Shown: piece by piece, positions 30,024-39,322 of the stretch | How the letters are laid out: the number at the start of each line of letters is the position of its first letter | How positions within the stretch are numbered: the first letter of the stretch is position 1 | Source of the DNA: a virus | Length of the DNA: 64,000 nucleotides | Virus record (IMG/VR): IMGVR_UViG_3300009130_000012 | Coordinates: 1 to 64,000 of that record | Direction: 5' to 3' (one strand) | Notes under the pieces: model-generated | What the model was told of the DNA's origin: nothing | The model's database searches: none | The model's input: only the letters and a program-made list of their open reading frames with translations | Program-made: the position numbers and the translations under genes

Positions 30024-30052
30024 AAATCCCAGTTAAACTCTGGGATTTTTTA
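30024..30052. terminator. Bidirectional terminator between convergent operons
   Basis: AATCCCAG / CTGGGATT stem with T-runs on both strands, between the stops at 30019 (+) and 30053 (-). Confidence 0.85.
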
Positions 30053-30958
30053 TTAATTTATTCTTATATTTTTAGATAAAAGTTCGTCTAGATTAGTTTT
30101 AAGTATTTCTTGTGTGTTTATGTCCTTAACTGGAGGTAATCCATTATAAGGGTGAGTATGATTGTTTACGAATTCTTTAATTAACTCTAATAGTGAAACT
30201 AATTTATCACCATATACTAATGGAGAACTATTTTCTAAAATTCTGGTTAATTGTTCGTCACTAATAAGGTTATCTCTATCAGCTAAATTAAAAGACGGTA
30301 CACCATCATGACTAAGTAAGTTAATTTTGTTACTAACAATATTAGTTACACCACCAATCTTATCCGAATCTTCATTCAGTAACACATCGTTTTTAATTTG
30401 AATGTATGATATAGTTTCATCATTAAACTGTAAATTTTCATTTACAATATGTTTACCATTCCTAATTACTAATTCATTATCTTTAAATACAATGTCGTTA
30501 TTATTCCTACCTTGTATAGTAATATGTTTTTTATCTGGATATACTCCCCTAGCTGAAGGGATATTAGATGGTGCGGTTTGTGGCTCAACCACTCCACTAT
30601 CCATTGTACTAGTGGCGGTAAAGAAATAAGGGTCGTTTTTTAAGAATTGTGGTTGCGATATTATTGGTCCCATCCACATTCTATTTTCAAAGTCAGTATC
30701 AATATTAGTTTTAAATATCATTACCGCTTCACCAACATTAGGAGTAACACCAAAGAATTTTGGTACTAAAGGAAATGCATACGGTAAATTATCATCAGTT
30801 ATTGAGTCGTCAAGACCGTCAATTCTAACTCTTAATCTACCACCATCATATTCGTCATCATTAGATGTCACTCTACCAATGTACATTAAATTAGATGGGG
30901 ATTGTTTATTAAAAAATCCGTTATCTGTTAATCTATGTTTATTTATACCAGAATTCAT
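30053..30958 (-). CDS. Baseplate spike or hub protein, T4 gp5 OB-fold type
   Basis: A 301-residue protein. The N-terminal OB domain (about 20-110) has the gp5/VgrG-type pattern YIGRVTSNDDEYDGGRLRVR, then PYAFPLVPKFFGVTPNVGEA and the NRMWMGPIISQPQ strand. A beta segment and a late helix with HTHPYNGLPPVKD follow; such His-Thr-His stretches are common in phage spike proteins. There is no lysozyme domain as in T4 gp5, so wall digestion must come from another protein. It is the last gene of a minus-strand baseplate operon and overlaps the preceding gene as TAATG. Confidence 0.85.
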   Translation of the reverse strand: MNSGINKHRLTDNGFFNKQSPSNLMYIGRVTSNDDEYDGGRLRVRIDGLDDSITDDNLPYAFPLVPKFFGVTPNVGEAVMIFKTNIDTDFENRMWMGPIISQPQFLKNDPYFFTATSTMDSGVVEPQTAPSNIPSARGVYPDKKHITIQGRNNNDIVFKDNELVIRNGKHIVNENLQFNDETISYIQIKNDVLLNEDSDKIGGVTNIVSNKINLLSHDGVPSFNLADRDNLISDEQLTRILENSSPLVYGDKLVSLLELIKEFVNNHTHPYNGLPPVKDINTQEILKTNLDELLSKNIRIN

Positions 30959-31137
30959 TATCGCTTCATTCTATCCATTAATATTTTATTACCCTTATTG
31001 TAATCGTCTCTCATTTTATCTAATACATCAATTTCTCTAACGATTACTTGTTTTTGGTTTTCGTGTTCCATTTTTATAGCCATAAGGTGAGCCATAATAT
31101 CGTTATTTGACATATTTTCCCAGTCTATTTCTTTCAT
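30958..31137 (-). CDS. Small helical protein of the baseplate operon
   Basis: A 59-residue protein (MKEIDWENMSNNDIMAHLMA...) that is one long amphipathic, Met- and Lys-rich helix and likely a coiled coil. Its stop overlaps the start of the spike gene (TAATG), and its start comes 1 nt after the stop of the gene before it. This tight packing supports it as a real gene. Perhaps a baseplate assembly factor. Confidence 0.7.
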   Translation of the reverse strand: MKEIDWENMSNNDIMAHLMAIKMEHENQKQVIVREIDVLDKMRDDYNKGNKILMDRMKR

Positions 31138-31138
31138 A

Positions 31139-31531
31139 TTATCTTACTATACCTTTTCCACTAGCTAAATTAACTGTAGTCCCTTGACTAACTACTGGGA
31201 TACCTACATTACCAACCCCTACTGTTGATACTGGAATCCCTGGTGGTATAGCCACATCCACCACTGCTTCAGTTAATATAGCATTTACGATTTCTTCTAT
31301 TCTAATTACCTCCATCTTTTCTGAGATATTATCAGAACCGTCAGCTAATGCACCTACTGGAGCGCCAGCCTCACTTTGTCTAGTTATAATTCTAGCAGCA
31401 ATTTTTCTAGGGCTTAATCCAGGTCTTAATTGTCCGCCAGTAAATATTAATGGTGGTGGTAGTGGTGTTGCTGGACTAACGTTTAATCCAAACGCACCGT
31501 TAATTATACTTATAACTTTACTAATATTCAT
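31139..31531 (-). CDS. Baseplate-associated protein
   Basis: A 130-residue protein with a proline-rich N-terminal part (NVSPATPLPPPLIFTGGQLR), a helix (KIAARIITRQSEAGAP), and a C-terminal stretch of alternating Val, Ile and Gly (VAIPPGIPVSTVGVGNVGIP) that looks like a beta needle or strand addition. ATGA overlap with the upstream gene. Position between a large tail protein and the spike supports a baseplate role. No family named with confidence. Confidence 0.65.
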   Translation of the reverse strand: MNISKVISIINGAFGLNVSPATPLPPPLIFTGGQLRPGLSPRKIAARIITRQSEAGAPVGALADGSDNISEKMEVIRIEEIVNAILTEAVVDVAIPPGIPVSTVGVGNVGIPVVSQGTTVNLASGKGIVR

Positions 31532-32970
31532 CGTAATCCACTTATTAATCTAATTATATCTTGAGGAACACCAACTAATGAAAGTAGTTGCCCTTTAGCC
31601 AAGTTGGTTTTTTCAAGTAAATCTCCACTAATTTGTCTAGCAACTAATGTGGTTATTAATCTTAATACTAAACTAAGTAAGAAGTTAACAATAATATCCC
31701 TAACTCTATTAACTATCGCTTTAACTAATTTTTTATTTTTTCTAATAAAATCTAACCCATTCGTCCATTCTGCGGTTGGACCGTAAATAATTGCATGATT
31801 CAACCTAAATAATACCATTAATTTAGGTGAAATAACGACATTCATAATAGTTTTAGACAATGCTTTTATTAATTCCTCAATAAAACTTAGTTTAGCGGTA
31901 TTTTTGTCAGATTCGGATGCACTTTCAGAACCATCATTAGCAATATTATTCAACATGTCGTTAGTTGCAGTAATAACTTGTTCCTGTGTTGTGGCGCTGT
32001 TTATTGCGTCAGTACCGTTTAATAACGTATCTAAGTTAATACTACTTTCTACATTACCACAATTAACTAATTTTCTTATACCATTCTTTCTATTTATTGA
32101 GTTCTCTTCGATTACACCAACCTCAGCTTGGTCAAATGTAAAAAATGAATCGTCAATCTCGTCAAACACAGAATTTATAAGATTATCTAACACTTGATTA
32201 ATTTCTTCTTCAGACTTTAATTGTGAAGTGTTTTTTTTGTTATTAAATGATATTGAACCATATAAAACGTCAACTATTTTATTAATTAAACTACTAGTAT
32301 CAAATAACTCTAAACTATCAATAAAATCATTATTTAAATCTAAAAGTTTTTTATTGTTAGCTGGGTTGCTATAATATTCACTAGCACTTAGGGTTAATCT
32401 ATTATTACCGCTAGATGTAGTTTCGTTAAAAGTCATTGACAATACATCATTATCGTTAGACCCTTTCCAATTAATTTCAGACCCATTGGCTTGAACAGTT
32501 TCAAATAGAACTACATTTAAATCAGTGCTATTAACACCGTTTAAATTATCATTATATAGTAATGGTCCTGTTAATGATGTTGGGTTTATATAGAATATAT
32601 CTAATAAATCAACCTTATTTAATGGTATATCTAACGCTGTACCAGTGCTGTGAGTTGGGTGTTTTAAAAAATCTGGAATATCTGGATTTACGTTACAATT
32701 TATAACGCTTTTTAATTCATCCTTAAGAGCTTCTTTTATGTCAATTTCTAACTCTTCTAGATTAGTTGCTAAAAACTCACTAATCTTTCCAAATAAGTCA
32801 TCAATACCAGTTAATGTTTTTAAGATATCAATAAGAAAAGATATGCTATCACCATCATTATTTATAGATGATAAACTATTTACCTTTTTAAATAATGGTA
32901 AACCACCAACTATTGTCTTTGTTGCACCAATAGTATTTAGAATATCTTGTTTGTCGCTCTTTATTGACAT
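31528..32970 (-). CDS. Large baseplate or tail protein
   Basis: A 480-residue protein. The N-terminal half is mixed alpha/beta with Asn/Asp/Ser-rich loops; the C-terminal 130 residues are long hydrophobic helices (KTIMNVVISPKLMVLFRLNH and VNRVRDIIVNFLLSLVLRLI), unusual for a baseplate protein and possibly membrane-active at injection. A 4-nt overlap with the next gene and a 1-nt overlap with the one before show translational coupling. T4 equivalent not identified. Confidence 0.65.
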   Translation of the reverse strand: MSIKSDKQDILNTIGATKTIVGGLPLFKKVNSLSSINNDGDSISFLIDILKTLTGIDDLFGKISEFLATNLEELEIDIKEALKDELKSVINCNVNPDIPDFLKHPTHSTGTALDIPLNKVDLLDIFYINPTSLTGPLLYNDNLNGVNSTDLNVVLFETVQANGSEINWKGSNDNDVLSMTFNETTSSGNNRLTLSASEYYSNPANNKKLLDLNNDFIDSLELFDTSSLINKIVDVLYGSISFNNKKNTSQLKSEEEINQVLDNLINSVFDEIDDSFFTFDQAEVGVIEENSINRKNGIRKLVNCGNVESSINLDTLLNGTDAINSATTQEQVITATNDMLNNIANDGSESASESDKNTAKLSFIEELIKALSKTIMNVVISPKLMVLFRLNHAIIYGPTAEWTNGLDFIRKNKKLVKAIVNRVRDIIVNFLLSLVLRLITTLVARQISGDLLEKTNLAKGQLLSLVGVPQDIIRLISGLR

Positions 32971-33347
32971 TATTCACCATCTTTTTTATCAGTTTGAGCT
33001 TTAACTAAATTTCTTATTTGTTCGAAATCATTAAAATCCACTTTACCAGTTTCTTGAGTTTTTATCGCTTCTTCTACAACACCATTTTTCTTAATAAAGT
33101 CATGTTGTAATTTAGCGACTTCTAATTTTAATTTTACAGCAGATTCTTTTAATTTAAGTGCTGCAGTGATTTCTTTAGCTTGTTTAGCGTAGTCATCCAT
33201 AGTGTCTGGACTAGGTGCTCTTTTAATCCTATTAACTGTTTTTTGTGTTTCGTTTTCTAATTTACAAGCATCGACATACGCCTCTTGTAACAAAGCTTCT
33301 AAACTTTGTTTATCTTCTATGTGTATTTGATTTATTTTTCTTGGCAT
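32970..33347 (-). CDS. Helical protein, possible small terminase or assembly factor
   Basis: A 125-residue helical protein (MPRKINQIHIEDKQSLEALL...), with the pattern AYVDACKLENETQKTVNRIK and ALKLKESAVKLKLEVAKLQH. Proteins of this look occur next to the late sigma gene in other T4-type phages, and one possibility is a small terminase (gp16) role. The link is weak and I do not assert it. It has a TATTTAT motif 19 nt upstream and starts the baseplate operon. Confidence 0.6.
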   Translation of the reverse strand: MPRKINQIHIEDKQSLEALLQEAYVDACKLENETQKTVNRIKRAPSPDTMDDYAKQAKEITAALKLKESAVKLKLEVAKLQHDFIKKNGVVEEAIKTQETGKVDFNDFEQIRNLVKAQTDKKDGE

Positions 33348-33366
33348 TTTATATATTCTTTATTAT

Positions 33367-33373
33367 ATAAATA
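33367..33373 (-). promoter_or_regulatory. Late-type motif TATTTAT for the baseplate operon
   Basis: ACTATTTATATAATAAAGAA on the minus strand, 19 nt before the ATG at 33347. Same orientation relative to the gene as on the plus strand. Confidence 0.6.
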
Positions 33374-33389
33374 GTAGTAAACTAAATAT

Positions 33390-34124
33390 TTACATGTCCA
33401 TAGAATCGTCCTTAAGTACCCCATAAATCTTTTTATACTTTACTAATGCATTTCTAATTTCTTTAGATTCTAATCTAGTATATTCTCTTACTATAGAGTA
33501 AAATGTATTTTTAGTGTATTTATTAGTACCACCAACATCCTCAAATAACGGTTCCCAATTTTCTAATATCTTAACTAATGCTCTACCAACTTTAATTTCG
33601 TTTTCAGTAATCTTCTTTTTACACTCACTGTTAACTTTTATCTCAACTTCTTTTTTAATCTCTTCACTGATTTCTCTTAAGAGTATCGAAGTTCTAGACT
33701 CTCCGTAATCTAATTCGTAACTATATTTTTCATCTTCTTCGATATTTTTGTAAATATCTTCGTAGGATATATTTCTAATTTTTAATTTATCGTCTTGTTG
33801 TAATAAGTACAATAAATAATGTTTGCAAATAGTCCCATAATAAGAATATGCTTTTTTACCTTTATCTGGTTTAAACTTACTACTTTTAGTAATTAGATAA
33901 GATAATACGTCAGCGTGTAAATCTTCGAAAGAAACATTTTTACGATATAACTTATACTTACGTATAATTGAGTCAATCATTTTATTTAAGGGAGCCATAA
34001 GTCGCTCCCTGTAAATTTTATCTCTTTCATCTTGAGTAGTGGCAACTAAAAAGTCAACAACCGCTTTTTCTTCGTTTTCGCCGAAGTAATTATTTTTTGG
34101 TTTTCTTCCTCTTTTCTTAGCCAT
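33390..34124 (-). CDS. Late-transcription sigma factor, T4 gp55-like
   Basis: A 244-residue protein. Segments typical of gp55-type sigma factors are NNYFGENEEKAVVDFLVATT, LMAPLNKMIDSIIRKYKLYR, VSFEDLHADVLSYLITKSSK and FKPDKGKKAYSYYGTICKHY, matching sigma region 2 (core binding and -10 recognition). Region 4 is degenerate or absent, as in gp55. It should redirect host RNA polymerase to late promoters; the TATTTAT motif before virion genes is the obvious candidate target. In T4 late transcription also needs the sliding clamp and gp33, neither of which is in this window. Confidence 0.85.
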   Translation of the reverse strand: MAKKRGRKPKNNYFGENEEKAVVDFLVATTQDERDKIYRERLMAPLNKMIDSIIRKYKLYRKNVSFEDLHADVLSYLITKSSKFKPDKGKKAYSYYGTICKHYLLYLLQQDDKLKIRNISYEDIYKNIEEDEKYSYELDYGESRTSILLREISEEIKKEVEIKVNSECKKKITENEIKVGRALVKILENWEPLFEDVGGTNKYTKNTFYSIVREYTRLESKEIRNALVKYKKIYGVLKDDSMDM

Positions 34125-34127
34125 ATC

Positions 34128-34904
34128 TTACCCCTCATATGTAATACCTCTATCGTTATTGAAATAGTACTCCTTTTTAGCATGAGCAATCCACCAATTA
34201 TTTTCAACTGGGTTGATAGTGTCTTTATAAGAATCAAAAATCGACCCGTTTCTAAAATTAAGATGTTGGTAAGCAATCTTAGGAACTATTAAAATCTTTT
34301 CATTATTAAATGTATATCTTAATAAGAATTCATACATGAAAACTAACTTAATTGATGGTTTTAATCCACCCACATTTAAGTATGAGTCTTTTTTAACTAC
34401 CATACCAGCAAAATTAAAATTAGGATAATCTAATAATGCTGAGTTATCTAAATAACCCATAGGTACAATTTCGTTAAATCCTTGCGACCATGTTAATTGA
34501 TTGTTTAGTCCAGAGAATTTACCTTCAGCATCAACTTCGGCTACTATTGGCATAAACAAAGACACATCATCATATTCGGCAGCGTATTGCTGGAAATTAT
34601 CAATCCAAATTTTGGACATTAAGTCATCCATCTCTAAAAAACAAACAAACTCAGAACTCGCTTCAGAAACACCTTTGTTTAATTGGGATGCGAAATCGGT
34701 TGACCCTTCGTTAATAATTTCTTTTGTAATATCAGCAATTTTTTCTGGTACTAAACCATTAACACTAATACCTTCTGGATGAACCAATAATACCTCATTT
34801 GGTAATACTTTTTGTTCAGCTACACTAATTAAAGATTTCCCTAATAATTCACTAGTTTCATCATTAAGTTCGTGAATTGGGATTACTACACTTACTGTTT
34901 TCAT
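34128..34904 (-). CDS. Glycosyltransferase, GT-A fold (GT2-like)
   Basis: A 258-residue enzyme starting MKTVSVVIPIHELNDETSEL. The ATG at 34904 follows the upstream stop by one base and gives the usual GT2 N-terminus, so it is preferred over 34916. Motifs are the nucleotide-sugar strand VSVVIPIHE, ASSEFVCFLEMDDLMSKIWI with the metal-binding DD, and a GG-containing loop (KDSYLNVGGLKPSI). It transfers one sugar from an activated donor; substrate unknown. First of the glycan module, 3 nt from the sigma gene. Confidence 0.8.
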   Translation of the reverse strand: MKTVSVVIPIHELNDETSELLGKSLISVAEQKVLPNEVLLVHPEGISVNGLVPEKIADITKEIINEGSTDFASQLNKGVSEASSEFVCFLEMDDLMSKIWIDNFQQYAAEYDDVSLFMPIVAEVDAEGKFSGLNNQLTWSQGFNEIVPMGYLDNSALLDYPNFNFAGMVVKKDSYLNVGGLKPSIKLVFMYEFLLRYTFNNEKILIVPKIAYQHLNFRNGSIFDSYKDTINPVENNWWIAHAKKEYYFNNDRGITYEG

Positions 34905-34905
34905 A

Positions 34906-35991
34906 TTATTTTGCATTTTCTAACATAATTTCAATCTCTTTCTTTCTATCCTCAACTAACTGAGTGAATACTGTTGTTAAAACATCTTTTTGTTTAGCTG
35001 AAGTATATTTACCTTTTTCCGCATCCATCTTTTCCAATAAATCTGCTGGTACGTTATCTTCTAACCAAGAATGTAAGTATTTAGCCATCATATCTGGTAT
35101 TTCAGACACTTTATTAACCCAAAGAATGAAATCTTTAAGTGTTTCAGCACCTTCTTCAGTAGGTTCACCAACACCCCAAGGTGGAGTTTCGGTAGGTAAC
35201 TTAGCAATAACAGGTGTATTACACTCGATAGACTCTAATGGGAATGTTCCAAAAGTAGCTACATCATCAACCCAAACTGTTAAACAGCTCTTATCTACGA
35301 TTTCAGCTAAATTTTCTTGCGATAACCCTCTTAAGTCTCTAAAAGATACCCAGCTAAAGATTGGGTGTTTTAATAAGAATGATGAAATAATCTTCTTAAT
35401 ATCGCCTTGGTCTCTAGATAGTATAGATACTATAGGTTGTTTTAATTTAGTATCTGCTTTAAACTTATCCGAAATTACTGGTGGAACTACAGATATTTTA
35501 GCTGACGGAAATAAATCATTAATTCTAGCACTAGCTTTATCTGATGTAGTAATAACATCATTAAATCCGTAAGTTGACCAATATGTTTTGAATTTAAGTA
35601 ATTCAAAAATATCTTCAATAGATTGACATAATACGATGTTTTTTGATGGGGTATTTTGTTTTCTTAATTCCTCCATTACGTTTGCGAAAACTTCTGGAAC
35701 AATTACAAAATCCTCAGCTTTAATTTGTAAATCACCACCTTCGATACAAGTATGTGGTAGGTCTTTATACTCTTCACCTAACCAAGTAGCTGGGTGCGAA
35801 GCAACATAATCGGCTTTATCATGTAAAACCTTTGCGTTATAACCTAAATCATTTAGGTTTTTAACCATTTCGTAAGTGTTAGCAACACTTGCCACTGGAT
35901 TACCTTTTGTATCTCTAGTGTAAAAATAGATTGAGAAATTTTTACTATCTAATTTCTCGATTAACTCTTTTGCGATTTTCTCTTTACTCAT
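34906..35991 (-). CDS. Glycosyltransferase-like protein, GT-B fold
   Basis: A 361-residue protein. Two Rossmann-like halves are visible: an N-terminal NFSIYFYTRDTKGNPVASVA, then a C-terminal part with VSILSRDQGDIKKIISSFLL, CLTVWVDDVATFGTFPLESI and ECNTPVIAKLP. The E-x7-E type region (GTFPLESIECNTPV) is the donor-binding signature of GT4-like enzymes. It is co-transcribed with the GT2-like gene downstream. Confidence 0.75.
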   Translation of the reverse strand: MSKEKIAKELIEKLDSKNFSIYFYTRDTKGNPVASVANTYEMVKNLNDLGYNAKVLHDKADYVASHPATWLGEEYKDLPHTCIEGGDLQIKAEDFVIVPEVFANVMEELRKQNTPSKNIVLCQSIEDIFELLKFKTYWSTYGFNDVITTSDKASARINDLFPSAKISVVPPVISDKFKADTKLKQPIVSILSRDQGDIKKIISSFLLKHPIFSWVSFRDLRGLSQENLAEIVDKSCLTVWVDDVATFGTFPLESIECNTPVIAKLPTETPPWGVGEPTEEGAETLKDFILWVNKVSEIPDMMAKYLHSWLEDNVPADLLEKMDAEKGKYTSAKQKDVLTTVFTQLVEDRKKEIEIMLENAK

Positions 35992-36011
35992 GTTTGTTAA
36001 TATAAAAATAT

Positions 36012-36338
36012 TTATGTTTTAATAATTAATCCGTATTCGTCTAATGTGTCATAAGCACATTGCACATTAACTGGTGCGTTTTCTATGATTTGGTCAATAT
36101 TACCATCCATATCATCTAACGGCTCAGATAAATAAGTCATAAGTGTTTGCATCATAGCTAACACTAATTCATATCTAGGTGAATTTAATTCTAATGAAGG
36201 TCTGTATTTTCGTACTCTTTTAAAGGTTTTACCTTCCTCATCTACAGATTCTTCAAATTCATTCATATACCCATCTTTATCCGTATTGTTGGGTGTTAAT
36301 AACACTTCATCTAGTTTTTCTAAATCAAATCTAATCAT
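36012..36338 (-). CDS. Hypothetical acidic protein
   Basis: A 108-residue protein (MIRFDLEKLDEVLLTPNNTD...) with an acidic centre and a helical second half (YELVLAMMQTLMTYLSEPLD). It overlaps the stop of the HAD-like gene by one base. No domain recognised. Possibly tail- or head-associated, but it lies among enzymatic genes. Confidence 0.6.
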   Translation of the reverse strand: MIRFDLEKLDEVLLTPNNTDKDGYMNEFEESVDEEGKTFKRVRKYRPSLELNSPRYELVLAMMQTLMTYLSEPLDDMDGNIDQIIENAPVNVQCAYDTLDEYGLIIKT

Positions 36339-36940
36339 TAAGCGTTTACATTATTTAAAATTTCATCTCTTAATTCTTCATTATCAGTAAAGTCGATAAT
36401 GTTATCTATAACAAAATCTGCTTCAGTTTCTTTATTATAAGTTGTTTTAACCTTAACTGATATTTTACCTTCTGGTCTTGATTCCAATGTTTTTGGGTGT
36501 GCTCCGATTACCATATCAACATCATCCCAAAGATTTTCATATTGAGTGTAAAACTTGATTGTCTTTATTTTAGTGGATAATTTAGATAAGAAAAATAAAG
36601 TGGATGGACAACTTAAATTAGCTTCTCTACTGATAAGCCATATTTCATGTTCTTCATCCTCCAATAAATCTAAATTAAGTGCATTTAGTTTAGTTATGGA
36701 ATGTTCATGTAATTCTGGAGCTAAACCATTAATCTCCATAGCCGCTTGAGTATATAGATAGTCGTTAAAAGAGTTAACATCTTTAAACAAGAAATACTCG
36801 TGAAAGTTATGGTCGGTGATTGGATTTTCTTCTAAATCAATTCCCTTTTCTTCATTAGGTAATTCATATTTAGAATAAACTTCAGCAAATCTACCAGTAA
36901 AGTTTCTAATTACATCATTTATTTCTACACCAATAATCAT
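36338..36940 (-). CDS. Degenerate HAD-like protein
   Basis: A 200-residue protein. The start MIIGVEINDVIRNFTGRFAE resembles the IGIDIDGVLADF start of HAD-family 5'-nucleotidases, but the first catalytic Asp is replaced by Glu (VEIND). A later IWLISREA strand replaces the usual T/S motif II, and DVDMVIGAHPKTLES is near motif III/IV. It may therefore be an inactive or altered phosphatase fold. The assignment is a structural guess. Confidence 0.5.
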   Translation of the reverse strand: MIIGVEINDVIRNFTGRFAEVYSKYELPNEEKGIDLEENPITDHNFHEYFLFKDVNSFNDYLYTQAAMEINGLAPELHEHSITKLNALNLDLLEDEEHEIWLISREANLSCPSTLFFLSKLSTKIKTIKFYTQYENLWDDVDMVIGAHPKTLESRPEGKISVKVKTTYNKETEADFVIDNIIDFTDNEELRDEILNNVNA

Positions 36941-36981
36941 AAAAAAAGTCTTATATTTAATATAATAAACATAAGACTTTT
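36941..36981 (-). terminator. Rho-independent terminator after phoH
   Basis: AAAAGTCTTAT / ATAAGACTTTT stem read on the minus strand. The T-tail abuts the ATG of the HAD-like gene, so initiation there may need read-through. Confidence 0.75.
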
Positions 36982-37003
36982 AATTTTAAATAATATTATA
37001 GTA

Positions 37004-37726
37004 TTATTTGTATCTTTTTAAAATTTCAGTGATTATTGGGTTTCTAACTATATCAGCTTCAGTAAATTTATGAATAGCTACTTTATCTAAATTTGTTAAT
37101 CTGTGAATCATATCGAACAATCCACTATCCTCAACGTTTTTATATTTATCTGATTGGTCAATATCCCCAGTAATTATAAATTTACTATATTCACCAATTC
37201 TAGTTAATAGAGTTTTCATTTCTAAAGGTGTAGCATTTTGAGATTCGTCCATAATTAATATTGCGTTATCTATCGTTTTACCTCTAATAAACGATAGTGG
37301 TTGAAACTCTATTATTTCTTTCTCCATCAATTCAATTCTCTTCTCTTTACCGACAATCTTATCAATGTTGTCTAATAAAGGTAACATATAAGGCATTAAT
37401 TTTTCTTGTAACGTACCAGGTATGAAACCTAATGATTTACCAGTTTCTACCGCTGGTCTACTAATCCATATCTTTTCGTATTTAGTGGTTTTTTGTTTAA
37501 CTAATTTAAGTGCTTGACCTACAGCTAAATATGTCTTACCACACCCTGCGGCACCAGAACATATAGTAATTTCATTATCTTTAATTTTTTGTATGAAATC
37601 TATTTGACTATCATTCTTAGCTTTAATACTTATATTAGATGTCATAATATTACTAATTAAGTCTTTTGGACTAAAAAAATCTTCATAACTTAAATCTTTT
37701 TTACTGACATTTCTTCTTTTACTCAT
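37004..37726 (-). CDS. phoH: PhoH-like ATPase
   Basis: A 240-residue P-loop ATPase with Walker A SGAAGCGKTYLAVG (57-70), the segment WISRPAVETGKSLGFIPGTL, Walker B AILIMDESQNATPLEMK and TRIGEYSKFIITGDIDQSD. PhoH proteins are common in marine and T4-type phages; their substrate is thought to be RNA, with the exact role unclear. A 4-base overlap with the upstream gene indicates translational coupling. Confidence 0.9.
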   Translation of the reverse strand: MSKRRNVSKKDLSYEDFFSPKDLISNIMTSNISIKAKNDSQIDFIQKIKDNEITICSGAAGCGKTYLAVGQALKLVKQKTTKYEKIWISRPAVETGKSLGFIPGTLQEKLMPYMLPLLDNIDKIVGKEKRIELMEKEIIEFQPLSFIRGKTIDNAILIMDESQNATPLEMKTLLTRIGEYSKFIITGDIDQSDKYKNVEDSGLFDMIHRLTNLDKVAIHKFTEADIVRNPIITEILKRYK

Positions 37727-38607
37727 GTTTTTGCTTCTTTATTTTCATAACGCTTATCCAAGTCATGGTCAATGAACGATTCAATAACATTCCTACCGTC
37801 TATAATAGGTTTCGCTAAAAACTTAACTACGTAATGTGATTTATAATCTACTATAGAGTGAAAACGGGATATTTCATAAGTATACTCCAATAAATCTGAA
37901 ACACCTTTGTCCTCGTTAGTAATAAAACTTATATTCTCGATATCTAGCATATCCACCATTCTTGGTCTAGACTTAGCTTTTTCAATCTCTTTAATTAAAA
38001 ACTTTGTCCTTTTGTCATAAATATCTTCGTAACGACTAATATATAACTCCAGAAGAACATTTTTTTCCTCATTTTCTCTAACTACCAGAAACTCAGTATA
38101 GTCTTCTATCCTAAATTTAGGTAAAAATTGTCCTCGACTAACACCAATACGTCTATTCGATTTAGACATCTGATTAACTTCAGTTAAAGTATATTCTTCT
38201 TTAGTTAAATCCATATCATTAAACCCTAACTCAATGCGTTCATTATTAATCCACATTTTAAGTGGAAATAATTCATTATCAGTCATATCAATATCTAGAC
38301 CACTTAATTCACGAATTAAAGTAGTATTAGTAGTTTCTAAAATAGGGTAACCTTCATCATCGTAGCCAATGATTTTACTATTTTTAAGTTTAGTATGGTA
38401 TAAAATTTTATACATTCTCCAACGTAACTCTTTTACTTGTTGGGTTACTTCACCTCGCATCAAATCGTCAGCTAATTTACCTTCATTAATGTTTAAAGTT
38501 AATGATATTCCATCACCAAAATCTTCGTTAGGTGTTAACACTTTTTTTTCGGTCAAATATAATGAGACCATTAATCCAGTTATAAATTTTCTTAATTTAC
38601 TTAACAT
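37723..38607 (-). CDS. Hypothetical protein upstream of phoH
   Basis: A 294-residue soluble alpha/beta protein (MLSKLRKFITGLMVSLYLTE...). No membrane span except a weak N-terminal hydrophobic stretch. Segments such as LKNSKIIGYDDEGYPILETT and ISRYEDIYDKRTKFLIKEIE are not recognised. Such a protein occurs next to structural genes in other T4-type phages, but I cannot name it. Overlaps phoH by 4 bases and the fucosyltransferase-like gene by 11. Confidence 0.6.
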   Translation of the reverse strand: MLSKLRKFITGLMVSLYLTEKKVLTPNEDFGDGISLTLNINEGKLADDLMRGEVTQQVKELRWRMYKILYHTKLKNSKIIGYDDEGYPILETTNTTLIRELSGLDIDMTDNELFPLKMWINNERIELGFNDMDLTKEEYTLTEVNQMSKSNRRIGVSRGQFLPKFRIEDYTEFLVVRENEEKNVLLELYISRYEDIYDKRTKFLIKEIEKAKSRPRMVDMLDIENISFITNEDKGVSDLLEYTYEISRFHSIVDYKSHYVVKFLAKPIIDGRNVIESFIDHDLDKRYENKEAKT

Positions 38608-39322
38608 GTAATTTCATTTGTTTATATTTAGCAGTACATTTACCCATCCACCATTGCATTTCTGAAAAACTACTCAGTCCAGTACCATATATTTTTTTAG
38701 CCATACCACCTAATATTAAATCTATCAAAATATCTTGCATACCAACTACCGATTGGAAGTCACCAAACTTAGTTCTTTTAGGTGTTGTTATTACTTTATC
38801 ACCATACCTACCCTTTATTAAGTGCAACGTATCAGTATCATCGCAAGTCAATAAAAAAGAACTGTCAATAGTATCTAACTCAGTGAAAAGTAAATTAATG
38901 TCAAAATACTGCCCCCAAGACTTATATTCCTGTGGGAAAGACTTAAAAGTCCTAACGCTGACAGTGGTATAATCTGAGGGTAATTCATTATGTAATCTTT
39001 TCACCTCATCTTGGACGTACTGTACTGGGTTTAGGTCATTTATAATGTCGATATACTTTTTTTGCATCTCAACATCTACATCCTCCTTATTATTGTCAGT
39101 CGGATTATGCGTATTCATATAGTCATGTATGAATTTACAATCGCTAATAGTGCGATTAGATGTGCTATTAAATGTATTAGTAAATAGGTCACTAAATTGA
39201 CACCTAACACCACCTCCGCTATTAGGTACGTCCCATCTAAGTGTAATATCACCATATTCTGCAATAGCTGATATAATACACTTTAATCTATTAGATATTC
39301 CTCCGAATGGTATTACTATCAT
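38597..39322 (-). CDS. Fucosyltransferase-like protein
   Basis: A 241-residue protein. MIVIPFGGISNRLKCIISAI resembles the GGLGNRL motif of alpha-1,2/alpha-1,6 fucosyltransferases (GT11/GT23-type, NodZ). TTVSVRTFKSFP may replace the HIRRTD nucleotide-binding strand, and GLSSFSEMQWWMG is at the place of the conserved serine-rich motif near the end. It would add fucose or a related sugar from a GDP donor. Overlaps the gene before it by 4 bases. Confidence 0.65.
   Translation of the reverse strand: MIVIPFGGISNRLKCIISAIAEYGDITLRWDVPNSGGGVRCQFSDLFTNTFNSTSNRTISDCKFIHDYMNTHNPTDNNKEDVDVEMQKKYIDIINDLNPVQYVQDEVKRLHNELPSDYTTVSVRTFKSFPQEYKSWGQYFDINLLFTELDTIDSSFLLTCDDTDTLHLIKGRYGDKVITTPKRTKFGDFQSVVGMQDILIDLILGGMAKKIYGTGLSSFSEMQWWMGKCTAKYKQMKLHVK

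Noticed and set aside
34964-35572. A 202-codon plus-strand frame opposite a glycosyltransferase
   Set aside because: The minus-strand frame has family motifs and operon overlaps; the plus frame is a codon-bias shadow.
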